Program-made: the position numbers and the translations under genes
The notes under the pieces: model-generated
What the model saw: only the letters and a program-made list of their open reading frames with translations
What the model was told of the DNA's origin: nothing
Database searches by the model: none
Part shown: positions 40,894 to 49,508 of the stretch, piece after piece
Numbering within the stretch: position 1 is the first letter of the stretch
Layout: every line of letters begins with the position of its first letter
Source: Amycolatopsis rubida
GTDB taxonomy: Bacteria; Actinomycetota; Actinomycetes; Mycobacteriales; Pseudonocardiaceae
Reading direction: 5' to 3'
Assembly (NCBI RefSeq): GCF_900115345.1
Contig: NZ_FOWC01000021.1
Coordinates: 62,001 to 126,000, forward strand
DNA length: 64,000 nucleotides

Positions 40894-41535
40894 ATGACCT
40901 CCTTCGACTTCGTCACCCTGGACGTTCCCGATGTCGCCGCCGCCGAGCGCTTCTACACCGCCGCGTTCGACCTGGGCGACCGTCTCCGCTTCCGGCAGGC
41001 CGCCGCGCCGAGCACCGGTTTCCGCGGATTTACCTTGTCGCTCACCGTTTCCCAGCCCGCCAACGCCGTCGCTTACCTGGACGCCGCTCTCGCCGCGGGC
41101 GCTACCGCGTTGAAGCCGGCGGCCAAGTCGCTGTGGGGTTTCGGCGGAGTGGTGCGGGCTCCCGACGGCGCGATCTGGAAAGTCGCGACTTCCGCGAAGA
41201 AGGACTCCGGCGCGGGCGTTCGGGAGTACGACCAGATGGTATTGCTGCTGGGCGCGTCCGATGTGGCGGCGGCCAAACAGTTTTACGTCTCGCACGGGTT
41301 TGCGGTCGGCAAGAGCTACGGGCGCAAGTATGTGGAATTCGAGACGAGCCCGATCAAGCTGGCGCTTTACGGCCGGAAGGCTTTGGCGAAGGACGCCGGG
41401 GTGCCGGAAGCGGGTTCGGGCTCGCATCTCCTGACCGTCGGCGGGGACGCGGGGCGGATCACGGACCCGGACGGATTCGGCTGGGAGGCTTCGGTTCTCG
41501 CTGAAGGGTGCGGGCCCGCAACGCCCCCAGACTGA
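40894..41535 (+). CDS. Two-module VOC protein
   Basis: 213 residues from ATG 40894. Two glyoxalase-like halves: SFDFVTLDVPDVAAAERFY... at the start, and LLLGASDVAAAKQFYVSHG... from about residue 117, each ending with DPDG- or APDG-type loops. No clear metal ligands, as in bleomycin-resistance-type binding proteins. Its last 77 bp overlap the 3' end of the convergent TetR gene. Confidence 0.78.
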   Translation: MTSFDFVTLDVPDVAAAERFYTAAFDLGDRLRFRQAAAPSTGFRGFTLSLTVSQPANAVAYLDAALAAGATALKPAAKSLWGFGGVVRAPDGAIWKVATSAKKDSGAGVREYDQMVLLLGASDVAAAKQFYVSHGFAVGKSYGRKYVEFETSPIKLALYGRKALAKDAGVPEAGSGSHLLTVGGDAGRITDPDGFGWEASVLAEGCGPATPPD

Positions 41536-42088
41536 TGTCGACGATCGCACGCAGTTGCTCCGCACCAGCCCCAGCCCTGCTCATCACCGCCAGCGACTGA
41601 TTGACCGCCGCGAGATGAACGGCGAAGTCATCCACGTCAGCCAGCTTCGCAGCCCGCAAGGCGGCCCGCAGCCGCGCTTGCTGAAGCCCCAGCACTTCGG
41701 TCGCACGCGCGGCGATGTCCGGACTCAGCACCGGGATCGCCATCGCGGTCTGAGCGACGAGGCATCCGTCCGGCAGCTCGGCGTCGGCGATGCGCTGCAG
41801 CGTGACTTCGAAGAACTCCCGTACCGCCCGCAGCGGATCCTCAGCCGCGCTTGCCAGTGCCTGGTCGTACCGTTCCCCATAACGCGCGGCGTAGCGGTCC
41901 AGGCAGCGCAAATACAGCGTGTCCTTGTCGCCGAACGAGGAGTAGATCGAGCTGCGGTTCAACCCAGTCGCCTGGGAGAGATCGTCCAGAGAAGTGTCGG
42001 CGTACCCCGCTCGCCAGAACCGGACCATCGCCGCGTCGAGCACGGCGTCGATCTCGAACTGCTTCTTTCCTGCCATCACGCGGGCCAT
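41459..42088 (-). CDS. TetR-family repressor
   Basis: 209 residues from ATG 42088. The HTH (about 20-60) reads TSLDDLSQATGLNRSSIYSS then FGDKDTLYLRCLDRY, close to AcrR/NemR-type regulators. It is divergent from the hydrolase at 42137, and the 16-bp-arm palindrome in the 48-bp gap is its operator in all likelihood. The C-terminal tail (LQREPKPPSRIRPGP) overlaps the VOC gene by 77 bp. Confidence 0.88.
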   Translation of the reverse strand: MARVMAGKKQFEIDAVLDAAMVRFWRAGYADTSLDDLSQATGLNRSSIYSSFGDKDTLYLRCLDRYAARYGERYDQALASAAEDPLRAVREFFEVTLQRIADAELPDGCLVAQTAMAIPVLSPDIAARATEVLGLQQARLRAALRAAKLADVDDFAVHLAAVNQSLAVMSRAGAGAEQLRAIVDISLGALRARTLQREPKPPSRIRPGP

Positions 42089-42090
42089 GC

Positions 42091-42128
42091 TAACTCATCT
42101 TGAACTGATCGGTTCAAGATGAGTTAGG
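42091..42128. promoter_or_regulatory. TetR operator with perfect 16-bp arms
   Basis: CTAACTCATCTTGAAC (42091-42106), spacer TGATCG, and its exact inverse (42113-42128). It fills most of the gap between the divergent TetR and hydrolase genes, so one occupied site would block both promoters. Confidence 0.92.
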
Positions 42129-42136
42129 CTCCGGCC

Positions 42137-43015
42137 ATGAACCCGCTCCCCGCACTGCCGCTGCCCGACCTGGCCGGATTCGCCCACCGCTGGGTCGACG
42201 GGATCCACGCCGTGGACGGCGGTCAGCCGGCCGGCCCCGCCGTCGTCCTGCTCGCCGGATTCCCGCAGACCTGGTGGGCTTGGCGCAAGACGATGCCCGC
42301 CCTCGCCGAACGATTCCGCGTGCTCGCGATCGACCTGCCCGGACAAGGCCATTCCGCCCGCCCGTACGACAGCTACGACACGCACACCGTCGCCTCGCGA
42401 GTCCAGGCCGCGGTGACCGCGCTCGACGTGCCGCAGTACTGGCTGGCCGCCCACGACATCGGGGCCTGGGTCGCTTTCTCGCTGGCCCTTCAGCACGAAG
42501 AGCGCCTGCACGGGGTCGCCCTGCTGGACGCGGGCATCCCCGGAGTCACCCTCCCCGAGTCCATCCCGACCGACCACCGAGCCTGGAAGACCTGGCACTT
42601 CGCGTTCCACCTGGTGCCCGACCTCCCCGAGACGCTGCTCACCGGTCGCGAACGCGACTACGTCGACTGGTTCCTGAAGGCCAAATCCCGGTCCCCGTTC
42701 GACGATGCGGAGGTCAGCCATTACGCCGCCGCGATCGCCGCCGAGGGAGGGCTCCGCGCGTCCCTCGCCTACTACCGCGATGCCGCGGAATCAGCACGCG
42801 AGAACCGCGACGCTCTCGACCGGCAGCACCTGACCGTGCCCGTCCTCGGAATCTCCAGCTCCCATGGATCGATCCCCGACATGGCCGCTTCCCTCCGCCC
42901 CTGGGCGGACGACGTGACCGGCGTCGTCATCCCTGACGCCGGACACTTCATCCCGGACGAACAGCCCGACGCGGTCGTGGCCGCCTTGACTGCGTTCATC
43001 GAAAACGCGGGGTAA
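42137..43015 (+). CDS. Alpha/beta hydrolase, epoxide hydrolase/dehalogenase type
   Basis: 292 residues from ATG 42137. Oxyanion-type HG region: VVLLAGFPQTWWAW. The nucleophile elbow is AAHDIGAWVAFSL with Asp rather than Ser, the epoxide-hydrolase and haloalkane-dehalogenase choice. The cap domain spans about 135-215, and the catalytic His is in DAGHFIPDEQP. Its start lies 8 bp from the TetR operator, so it is tightly repressed. Substrate unknown; a xenobiotic that also binds the TetR protein is a reasonable guess. Confidence 0.87.
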   Translation: MNPLPALPLPDLAGFAHRWVDGIHAVDGGQPAGPAVVLLAGFPQTWWAWRKTMPALAERFRVLAIDLPGQGHSARPYDSYDTHTVASRVQAAVTALDVPQYWLAAHDIGAWVAFSLALQHEERLHGVALLDAGIPGVTLPESIPTDHRAWKTWHFAFHLVPDLPETLLTGRERDYVDWFLKAKSRSPFDDAEVSHYAAAIAAEGGLRASLAYYRDAAESARENRDALDRQHLTVPVLGISSSHGSIPDMAASLRPWADDVTGVVIPDAGHFIPDEQPDAVVAALTAFIENAG

Positions 43016-43096
43016 TGCCACGTCGGATTTGCGCCAGCGAGAGCGTCGTCGCGGCGCGAGACTGGCGGGCGTGATCATCGGCCGGTTCGCCGGACA

Positions 43097-43393
43097 TCCG
43101 TCCGCTCCGATCAGTGGACGGCCCCGACGCCCTGCGCGGGATGGAACGTGCGTCAACTCGTCAACCACCTGGTCCGAGGCAATCCCAACTACGTCGACCT
43201 CCTCGCCGGCGGCACCCGGGAGAGCCCGCTGGGCCAGGTGACCGGACACCAAGCGCTGGCAGTGCGCACCACGGATTCCGCTGTCCACGCTGGGGATCCG
43301 GCCCAATCCCTTGGCGTCGACAACCGTCTCGACCCTGGTCTGGTCGCGTGGATCAGCGAGGACCTCGAAACGATCTACGCCGGTCTGGCTTAA
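43097..43393 (+). pseudogene. Remnant of a TIGR03086-type (mycothiol-dependent/DinB-like) protein
   Basis: The frame reads VRSDQWTAPTPCAGWNVRQL, VNHLVRGNPNYVDLLAGGT, then TTDSAVHAGDPAQSLGVDNR and DPGLVAWISEDLETIYAGLA. These are the start and end motifs of the TIGR03086 family, but the middle (about 50-60 residues) is missing between them and there is no N-terminal start region. I read it as a decayed gene with an internal deletion. An ORF from GTG 43148 could still give an 81-residue fragment. Confidence 0.65.
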
Positions 43394-43445
43394 TCCCCCG
43401 TCGCTGCCGACACGACGCACCGGTTCTTCGCCGCGCCGCGGACGG

Positions 43446-43628
43446 TCAGTGAATCAGGGTCCCGACAGGACCGGTTGCTGCACTTGATGGGCCGGAGCCC
43501 GCGGCGATTCCGTGCCACCGGGAAACCTCGCGGGCCGCGAGGTAGTCGACCGCGAAGGCGCACATCAGGGCGTAGGTGAAGCTTCCCGAGTCAAACCGCT
43601 CGCCCAGCAGGGCGCGGGCCACGTCCAC
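43446..43628 (-). pseudogene. Fragment paralogous to the 94-residue protein at 47125
   Basis: The frame gives ARALLGERFDSGSFTYALMC and AFAVDYLAAREVSRWHG, which matches TLLGERFSSVTFMYVLMRAF and EVDYTVARDASRWHE of the gene at 47125-47409. Similarity continues upstream of GTG 43628 (ADVNGRQTAVDV against ADVVGRGATEVA), but there the frame lacks a good start and the expected first 20 residues are in another frame. Its C-terminus differs (GSGSSAA-type). Probably a decayed copy; a short expressed form is possible. Confidence 0.55.
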
Positions 43629-43899
43629 CGCGGTCTGGCGGCCGTTGACGTCAGCCCGCGCACCTGCTGCCGGCGCGGCGGTGAACCGGAAACCGTTGCG
43701 GTCTTGACGTGGTGCATGTCCTGGCTCACGGCGAAGCGATGACCGGCCGAAAAAACGTTCTGCGTGCGAGAAAACCGAAGTCCGCGCCGTCTTCCACTTC
43801 GTTTTTACCGCACTGGGAAACGCTTCGGCGGCTTGCGGCGATCAACGAACCGACTGCAGGCCGTCAGCGGACAGCCGGGATGACGCGCCGGGGAGGAAT

Positions 43900-45006
43900 G
43901 TGCCAGTGGCGGATCAGGCGGCGGCGTTGCGTGAGGTGTGGGAGAGAATGGGCCGCGTCGATCCGTTGTGGGCGGTGATGTCCTACCCGGAGCGACGCGG
44001 CGGAAAGTGGACGGTCGAGGAATTTCTGGGCGCGGGCGTGCGGGATCTGGCGTTCGTGCGAGACCTGATGGACCGGCACGGAGTCGGACTGGGCGAGCGG
44101 GTGCTGGACTTCGGCTGCGGCGTCGGGCGGCTGAGCAAAGCGCTCAGCACCCACGTGCCGAAGGTCGTGGGAGTGGACATCGCCGACTCGATGCTGCGGC
44201 TGGCGCGCGAATTCAACCCCGACCCCGGGCGAACGGAGTTCCTTCGGATCGACGGACGACGGCTGCCGTTCGAGGACGACAGTTTCGACAGCGCGATCAG
44301 CCTCACCGTCTTGCAGCACTCGCCGCCGCAGGTACAGATCGCCGCACTGGCCGAGCTGGCACGGGTGATCCGCCCGGGCGGACTGCTCGCGATCCAGGCA
44401 GTGAGCGCACAGTGGTCTGGACGACCTCTGGGAGCCGAGGCATGCCAGGCCGAGATCACGATTCTGGAGGCGCCCGCGTCGATCCGCCCCGGAGCCGCGG
44501 GCCTGGTTCGAGCGCGGGTGACCAACCGCGGAACACAGGTGTGGCCCGTAGACGAGGAAATCCGGCTGGGCAACCACTGGCTCCGCGACGAAGACACCAC
44601 CGTCCGCGACGACGGCCGCACCGACCTTCCCTACCCCCTGCGGCCGGGAGAATCCGCGGAGCTGACCTTGTCCGTGCGGGCACCGCAGTCCCCAGGCGGC
44701 TACGTGCTGGAACTGGACATGATGCAGGAGCTCGTCGCCTGGTGGGCGCAATACGGCAGCCCCACCGCCCGGGTTACTGTCGAGTGCGCCGACGAGGCCG
44801 AGCCCGCCCAGCACACCCCGCCCCGCCCGCTGGTTCCGCCCGCACCCGACCTCCGCGACGGCACCGAAGGCATCGAAATGCACCCCATCCCGGTGTCGCT
44901 CCTGCAAGCGCTCTTCTCCCACTTCGGCGGGCACGTCCTGACCACCGAACCCGATCCGTTCAGCGAACCGCCCTGGGACAGCCGGACCTACCTCGTCACA
45001 CTCTGA
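43900..45006 (+). CDS. SAM-dependent methyltransferase fused to an NBR1-like Ig domain
   Basis: 368 residues from GTG 43900; GTG 43906 sits better behind GGGAGG. The class I methyltransferase domain (about 55-185) has VLDFGCGVGRLSKALST (motif I), GVDIADSMLRLAREF, and LARVIRPGGLLAIQ. A beta-sandwich follows (about 190-285): SIRPGAAGLVRARVTNRGTQ and VWPVDEEIRLGNHW, resembling the NBR1 Ig-like domain. The tail (VSLLQALFSHFGGHVLTTEP) recalls methyltransferases acting on sugar or lipid carriers. Flanked by decayed genes, so probably acquired. Substrate unknown. Confidence 0.78.
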   Translation: MPVADQAAALREVWERMGRVDPLWAVMSYPERRGGKWTVEEFLGAGVRDLAFVRDLMDRHGVGLGERVLDFGCGVGRLSKALSTHVPKVVGVDIADSMLRLAREFNPDPGRTEFLRIDGRRLPFEDDSFDSAISLTVLQHSPPQVQIAALAELARVIRPGGLLAIQAVSAQWSGRPLGAEACQAEITILEAPASIRPGAAGLVRARVTNRGTQVWPVDEEIRLGNHWLRDEDTTVRDDGRTDLPYPLRPGESAELTLSVRAPQSPGGYVLELDMMQELVAWWAQYGSPTARVTVECADEAEPAQHTPPRPLVPPAPDLRDGTEGIEMHPIPVSLLQALFSHFGGHVLTTEPDPFSEPPWDSRTYLVTL

Positions 45007-45113
45007 TCCCGAGCCACGGCACCCCCTGAGCTACCGGAGGGCACCCACCTCGCGCCGGTGTGGTCGCCGGTCGATGAGCATGCGACGCCCCGGCGCGGAG
45101 CGCGTTCATGGAC

Positions 45114-45131
45114 CTCCGCGCGTGCGCGGAG
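45114..45131. terminator. Small perfect hairpin downstream of the methyltransferase
   Basis: CTCCGCGC-GT-GCGCGGAG, an 8-bp stem with a two-base loop (tight; 7 bp with a four-base loop is more realistic), 108 bp after the methyltransferase stop. No T tract. Confidence 0.3.
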
Positions 45132-45975
45132 CCGACTCGCCGCGGATTTCGCCACGACCAGACCTCCTGCCGGCTTTCGCTACACAGGAGAGGTCCGGGC
45201 CAGAACACCGCGCGGCACCGCCTTTGCCCGCGACCACCGGTCGATTCTCCCACCGCGCAACGGATCTGGCGCACATCACCGGCCGAGCCCTCGACAACGG
45301 CACCGAAATCCTTCGCTGACAGCCGAATCCGCGGCCCTGTCAGACCAGACATCTCCCGTGGGTGTTTCACCCAACCGGATAGGGCCAGTCCACCGCCTTC
45401 GCTCCACCGGAGTGACGCAATGAGGGTTTTCGGTCACCTGGGCCTGTTTGCCGCGCCGAAGCGGGCGGCGGCGGCGATGAAGCCGTTTGCATGATCGTGT
45501 TCCGCCGCGCCGTTCTGGTGTCGCGCACGGCCTGTAGACCTCGGGCCTGGTTGTTTCCGGCTCGGTTCGTGCTGCACTCAGTTGGTTCCAGGGGAAGAAT
45601 GTGAGGCACAGATCCGCGTTGTCGGTTTCCACTGTGACCAAAACACCGACCGGCGACGGGAAGCATTCCTTCCGGCGCATCTTATCGCCTTGTCCGAAAA
45701 TCGATTGAGTGAGAAATACATTCGAGAACCTTCGATACTCCGGCACACCACTCGCAAACCTGAATAATCTCGGCCGGACGCGGCGTCATCACCTATACCG
45801 AAGAGAGTGGTCGTCGAAATACTCATCGCATCCGTCGCAATACTTGCAGCCCTCTCGCGCGAAAAGAAATCCATCGTCACGGGGTACATCAGCGGGCAGG
45901 CTGCCGCGCTCCTGCTGATCCCGGCGCAACGATCGGCGCACCAAATCCCAGTACACGAACCCCCAGGGCGGAGCC
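45132..45975. other. AT-richer stretch with no supported gene
   Basis: About 840 bp with lower G/C than the rest of the window, especially 45560-45950. Several short frames are open on both strands, but none has a Shine-Dalgarno plus consistent codon use. One 24-residue frame (45420-45494, MRVFGHLGLFAAPKRAAAAM...) is the neatest, without support. Probably decayed or foreign DNA. Confidence 0.5.
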
Positions 45976-46455
45976 ATGACCAACCCAACGCCGGAGACAA
46001 ACCGGTTCCACCACCTCGACCACCACCAGTACGACGTCGACATGCCGCTCGGCTACCGCCGGTACTTCCCGGCCGGGGCCGCTTCCTCACCCCCGGCCCC
46101 ACAGGAGGGAGCTTCAAAGGAACTGTTCTGGGCGCGTTCATGGGGCTCACAGAAGAAGCACAAGATCGCATCGATGACCAGGGCAGTCGTTCTTCTGATA
46201 TCCATGGCTTTCGCAGCATTCTTTGGATTTACCCCGATCACCTCCGCTGTCCTGGCAGGGGTATTCTCCAGCCTCTTCTCAAGAGGGAAAATAGCGACGA
46301 TGGGGCGAGGACCGGGGCAGCCGCCAGGCTTGACTGCCCGGCCTTCCGGGCCCTGCGCTCGGACGGCGCAGCCGAAGGCGACTGCGCCGCGGTCACGACC
46401 GCACGGACTGCTCAGGGCTTTCGTACCGGTTCACCAGCGTCCTCTAGCTGCGTAA
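45976..46455 (+). CDS. Possible small membrane protein, unknown
   Basis: 159 residues from ATG 45976, with GGCGGAG just upstream. The hydrophilic His/Tyr-rich start (TNRFHHLDHHQYDVDMPLGY) is followed by a basic stretch and one clear TM (about 68-92: AVVLLISMAFAAFFGFTPIT...). After about residue 100 the frame is Arg/Pro/Ala-rich and may not be real coding. Codon usage is less GC-biased than its neighbours, in line with a foreign or decaying segment. No family recognised. Confidence 0.4.
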   Translation: MTNPTPETNRFHHLDHHQYDVDMPLGYRRYFPAGAASSPPAPQEGASKELFWARSWGSQKKHKIASMTRAVVLLISMAFAAFFGFTPITSAVLAGVFSSLFSRGKIATMGRGPGQPPGLTARPSGPCARTAQPKATAPRSRPHGLLRAFVPVHQRPLAA

Positions 46456-46461
46456 AAGCTC

Positions 46462-46844
46462 TCAGGGGCCGGCTGACGAGGAGGCCGGTCTCGTCACCTG
46501 CAGACGTCGGCCAGCTGCAGCCAACTTGAGCAACAGATCGTTGGCCCTGAGATTGGCCCCAGGGCGTGACCGGGATCGGCGGCCGCGCGGACCTCGCGCA
46601 ATGAGTTCTTCGGGAATCTGAACAAACGCGAGCGAGTGCGGCGACGCCATCAGGCCATCGTCGTCGAAGCCCAGTTCGTCCAGCGGCACCAGGAAATACG
46701 GCTCCGAACGGCTGATTGGGTTTTCCCCAGGGTCGGTCCGCGACTCAGTACGGTGTCGACATACTGCTGGGCTACCGCGCGGACCTGATCGAATAGCCGC
46801 ACCGGCAACCGATCCACGGGTGCCCCAACAGCCGAGCGAGCCAT
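46462..46844 (-). pseudogene. Frameshifted remnant of an unknown protein
   Basis: From ATG 46844 (GGAGCAGG upstream) one frame gives DRLPVRLFDQVRAVAQQYVD then TVLSR. Around 46735-46765 the sensible reading moves to a neighbouring frame: DPGENPISRSEPYFLVPLDE, LGFDDDGLMASPHSLAFVQI, PEELIARG, to TGA at 46462. The two halves read as one protein of about 125 residues with a single-base shift between them. Family unknown. Confidence 0.5.
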
Positions 46845-47124
46845 CGGCTACCTGCTCCGGCACCACCTGCACTGCGCTGCCTTATGCGGCGTCGGCAGCT
46901 TGCCGGACCGTTCTCCGACCGCGTCTCGTCGGCGTCCGACTCCACCGGGAGCCCGGTACAGTTCCGGCCGTTGCCGCCTCGCACTCAGTCGAAGTCCCGG
47001 CAGCGATGGAGCCCGAGGTGCCGACCCGGCCGGCAACCAAGACGCATCTCGTCGACACCAAGCCAACGAGGTCGCTAGGAAGCCGATTGCCCGCCGCCCT
47101 GTCCCCCGACGGCGATCGGAGTGG

Positions 47125-47409
47125 TCAGCGGGCCAGCCACGGGGCCAGCAGCTTCTCCAGATCGGCATCCGACAACGCCCGCGGACCGCCATGGAACTCA
47201 TGCCACCGCGACGCATCACGTGCCACCGTGTAGTCGACCTCGAACGCCCGCATCAGCACGTACATGAACGTCACCGAACTGAACCGCTCGCCCAGCAGCG
47301 TCCGCGCCTCGCGAGCCACCTCGGTCGCACCACGACCCACCACATCGGCGAGCCGCAGCTCCTCCGCAGCCGGTTCCAGCAGGCTGGGGGCATACATCAC
47401 GACAGACAC
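47125..47409 (-). CDS. Small protein of unknown function, intact paralogue
   Basis: 94 residues if from GTG 47409; GTG 47400 is better spaced from GGAG. Helical, with LRLADVVGRGATEVAREART, LLGERFSSVTFMYVLMRAFE and VDYTVARDASRWHEFHGGPR. No signal peptide or TM. A second, decayed copy lies 3.5 kb away at 43446-43628. It follows rlmN on the same strand with a 21-bp gap, so probably cotranscribed, though unrelated in function. No family recognised. Confidence 0.65.
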   Translation of the reverse strand: MSVVMYAPSLLEPAAEELRLADVVGRGATEVAREARTLLGERFSSVTFMYVLMRAFEVDYTVARDASRWHEFHGGPRALSDADLEKLLAPWLAR

Positions 47410-47430
47410 TCCATCATCGAAACCAGCAAC

Positions 47431-48537
47431 TCAGCCTTCAGCGGCCAACTGACCACACGCCGCCGCAATATCCTGACCACGCGTGTCGCGGACCGTGCAC
47501 GCGACACCGCCCGCGTTGACCAGCCGCACGAACTCCCGCTCCACCGGCTTCGGCGACGCGTCCCACTTCGAACCCGGAGTCGGGTTCAACGGAATCACGT
47601 TCACATGCACCAACTGGCCCAAGTGCTTCCGCAGCCGCTTCGCGAGCAACTCCGCCCGCCACGGCTGGTCATTGATGTCCCGGATCAACGCGTACTCGAT
47701 CGACACCCGCCGTCCGGAAGTATCCGCGTAGTAGCGGGCGGCCGAAAGCACCTCGTCCACCGACCAGCGATTGTTCACCGGCACCAGCGTGTCCCGCAGC
47801 TCGTCGTCCGGCGTGTGCAGCGACACCGCCAGCCGAACCTGCATCCGCTCGTCCGCCAGCTTCCGGATCGCCGGAGCCAACCCCACCGTCGACACCGTCA
47901 CCGAACGCTGACCGATACCCAGACCGCCCGGAGCGGGATCAGTGATCCGGCGCACCGCGGCCACCACCCGCTTGTAGTTCGCCAGCGGCTCGCCCATGCC
48001 CATGAAGACGATGTTCGACAGCCGGCCCGGGCCACCCGGCATCGAGCCGTCGCGCATGACTGCGGCGGCGTCGCGGACCTGGTCCACGATCTCCGCGGTC
48101 GAGAGGTTGCGGTCGAGACCGCCCTGGCCGGTCGCGCAGAACGGGCAGGCCATCCCGCAGCCGGCCTGGCTGGAGATGCACAGCGTCGCGCGGTCCGGGT
48201 AGCGCATGAGCACGCTTTCCAGCAGCGTCCCGTCGTGCGCGCGCCACAGGGTCTTGCGGGTCGCACCGCCGTCCGCGGCCAGTGCGCGCACCTCGGTGAG
48301 CAGCGGCGGCATCAGGTCGGCGACGAGCTTCTCGCGCGAGGCGGCCGGGATGTCGGTCATCTCCGCCGGGTCGACGGTGAGCCGCGAAAAGTAGTGGTTC
48401 GACAACTGCTTGGCGCGGAAGGGCTTCTCTCCCAGTTCGGCGACGGCCTCGGCTCGCTCGGCCACCGTGAGGTCGGCGAGATGGCGCGGCGGCAGGCCGC
48501 GCTTGGGCGCGTCGAAAACAAGAGGGAGGGCAGTCAT
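47431..48537 (-). CDS. rlmN: 23S rRNA (A2503-C2) / tRNA A37 methyltransferase, radical SAM
   Basis: Methylates C2 of A2503 in 23S rRNA and A37 in some tRNAs. 368 residues. The N-terminal RNA-binding part contains [14 protein letters not shown]. The radical SAM cluster motif is CGMACPFC, followed by [28 protein letters not shown] and [15 protein letters not shown], and the resolving Cys is near the end ([12 protein letters not shown]). Start ATG 48537. In mycobacteria it directly precedes cdsA and frr; here 14 kb of other genes is inserted. Confidence 0.96.
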   Translation of the reverse strand: MTALPLVFDAPKRGLPPRHLADLTVAERAEAVAELGEKPFRAKQLSNHYFSRLTVDPAEMTDIPAASREKLVADLMPPLLTEVRALAADGGATRKTLWRAHDGTLLESVLMRYPDRATLCISSQAGCGMACPFCATGQGGLDRNLSTAEIVDQVRDAAAVMRDGSMPGGPGRLSNIVFMGMGEPLANYKRVVAAVRRITDPAPGGLGIGQRSVTVSTVGLAPAIRKLADERMQVRLAVSLHTPDDELRDTLVPVNNRWSVDEVLSAARYYADTSGRRVSIEYALIRDINDQPWRAELLAKRLRKHLGQLVHVNVIPLNPTPGSKWDASPKPVEREFVRLVNAGGVACTVRDTRGQDIAAACGQLAAEG

Positions 48538-48929
48538 GACCGATCAAGTGTCTCATACGCGCGAACCCGCCGCCCCACCCCCTCGGGAGCGGCGGGCGAA
48601 CCGGCTCAGCGGCGGGTGCCGGCGCGATCCGGCCGCCGGGTCGCCGGAACGGCGGTCGACGAAGGACGGGCGCGGTTCAACGGAAAAACACCCTACGAAA
48701 GTCGGATTGCTTAATGCTTTCCGGGATGAATTCCCTTATAGTCGACGCCGGGCGCGCAAATAATCGACCGGCGTAGAAATATCCGCCGCGGCACTTCGGC
48801 AACGGAATACCCCCGTTCGTCGGTAGTCGCCGCAAACTTCGCGCGCGTACCGTTCCCGACGCATCTCCCCCTTCCCCACCGGCCCGGGAATTCACCCGGA
48901 CCGGCCGGGCTTCCCCGTTGGAGGATCCC
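48538..48929. other. Intergenic region between divergent rlmN and the protease gene
   Basis: 392 bp with no supported gene. It includes an AT-richer patch (48690-48780) with TTATAGT near 48737, a candidate rightward -10, and the leftward rlmN promoter near 48540. GGAGG at 48920-48924 is the Shine-Dalgarno of the protease gene. Confidence 0.45.
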
Positions 48930-49505
48930 GTGAAAGTGCGTTCTTCGATTCTGCGCGCAATAGCGGCGGTCGCGACCGCCGCGACCGCCGCGCTCGCCGT
49001 TCCCGCCGCCGCGGACGCGGGCGAGACGAACATCTCGATGCAGGCCCAGCAGAAGGACCAGTGGTGCTGGGACGCCAGCGGCAACACCATCGCCGCGTTC
49101 TGGGGCCATTCCCTGACCCAGACCCGGTTCTGCCAGATCGCGCACAACGAGTCCGGCAGCGACTGCGCGAACAACCAGGGCTATCTGAGCGACCAGCAAC
49201 GGGTTTTCCGCTACCTCGGGTTCCGCAGCGTCGGCACCTACAATTCCAACGGCTACCGGCTCTCCTTCTCCGGCATCAAGAACCAGATCGACGCCGGGCA
49301 GCCCATCGGCACCCGGATCGGCTGGACCTCCGGCGGCGGCCACATGCACGTCCTCTACGGCTACGACGACTCCAACGGCCGCAGCATCGTCGAATACGGC
49401 GACCCGTGGCCGTCGAACAACCGCTACAACTCGATGAACTACAGCTCCTACGTCTCCAACAACCAATTCGCCTGGACCCACACCGTCTACGGAATGGTGG
49501 GCTGA
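48930..49505 (+). CDS. Secreted papain-like cysteine protease, AvrRpt2 type
   Basis: 191 residues from GTG 48930, GGAGG 5 bp upstream. A signal peptide spans about 1-30 (ending AAADAG). The mature domain begins NISMQAQQKDQWCWDASGNT with the nucleophile Cys46. His138 or His140 (GGGHMHVLYGYD) and Asp158 (VEYGDPWP) complete the triad expected for the C70/AvrRpt2-like family, whose plant-pathogen member cleaves host proteins. Two extra Cys (FCQIAHN, SDCANNQ) may form a disulfide. It is followed 3 bp later by a wall-anchored protein. Confidence 0.82.
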   Translation: MKVRSSILRAIAAVATAATAALAVPAAADAGETNISMQAQQKDQWCWDASGNTIAAFWGHSLTQTRFCQIAHNESGSDCANNQGYLSDQQRVFRYLGFRSVGTYNSNGYRLSFSGIKNQIDAGQPIGTRIGWTSGGGHMHVLYGYDDSNGRSIVEYGDPWPSNNRYNSMNYSSYVSNNQFAWTHTVYGMVG

Positions 49506-49508
49506 CTC

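Noticed and set aside
45420-45494. 24-residue frame MRVFGHLGLFAAPKRAAAAM... as a possible peptide gene
   Set aside because: No ribosome binding site and no modifying enzyme, transporter or leader-type motif nearby.
45789-46043. Minus-strand frame ending GCKYCDGCDEYFDDHS, with a zinc-finger-like look
   Set aside because: No Shine-Dalgarno, mixed third-position usage, and overlap with the better-supported start at 45976. Possible but not supported.
45132-47124. Complete insertion sequence or phage remnant in the decayed region
   Set aside because: I found no transposase or integrase motif (DDE, HUH, Tyr/Ser recombinase), no terminal inverted repeats and no target-site duplication.
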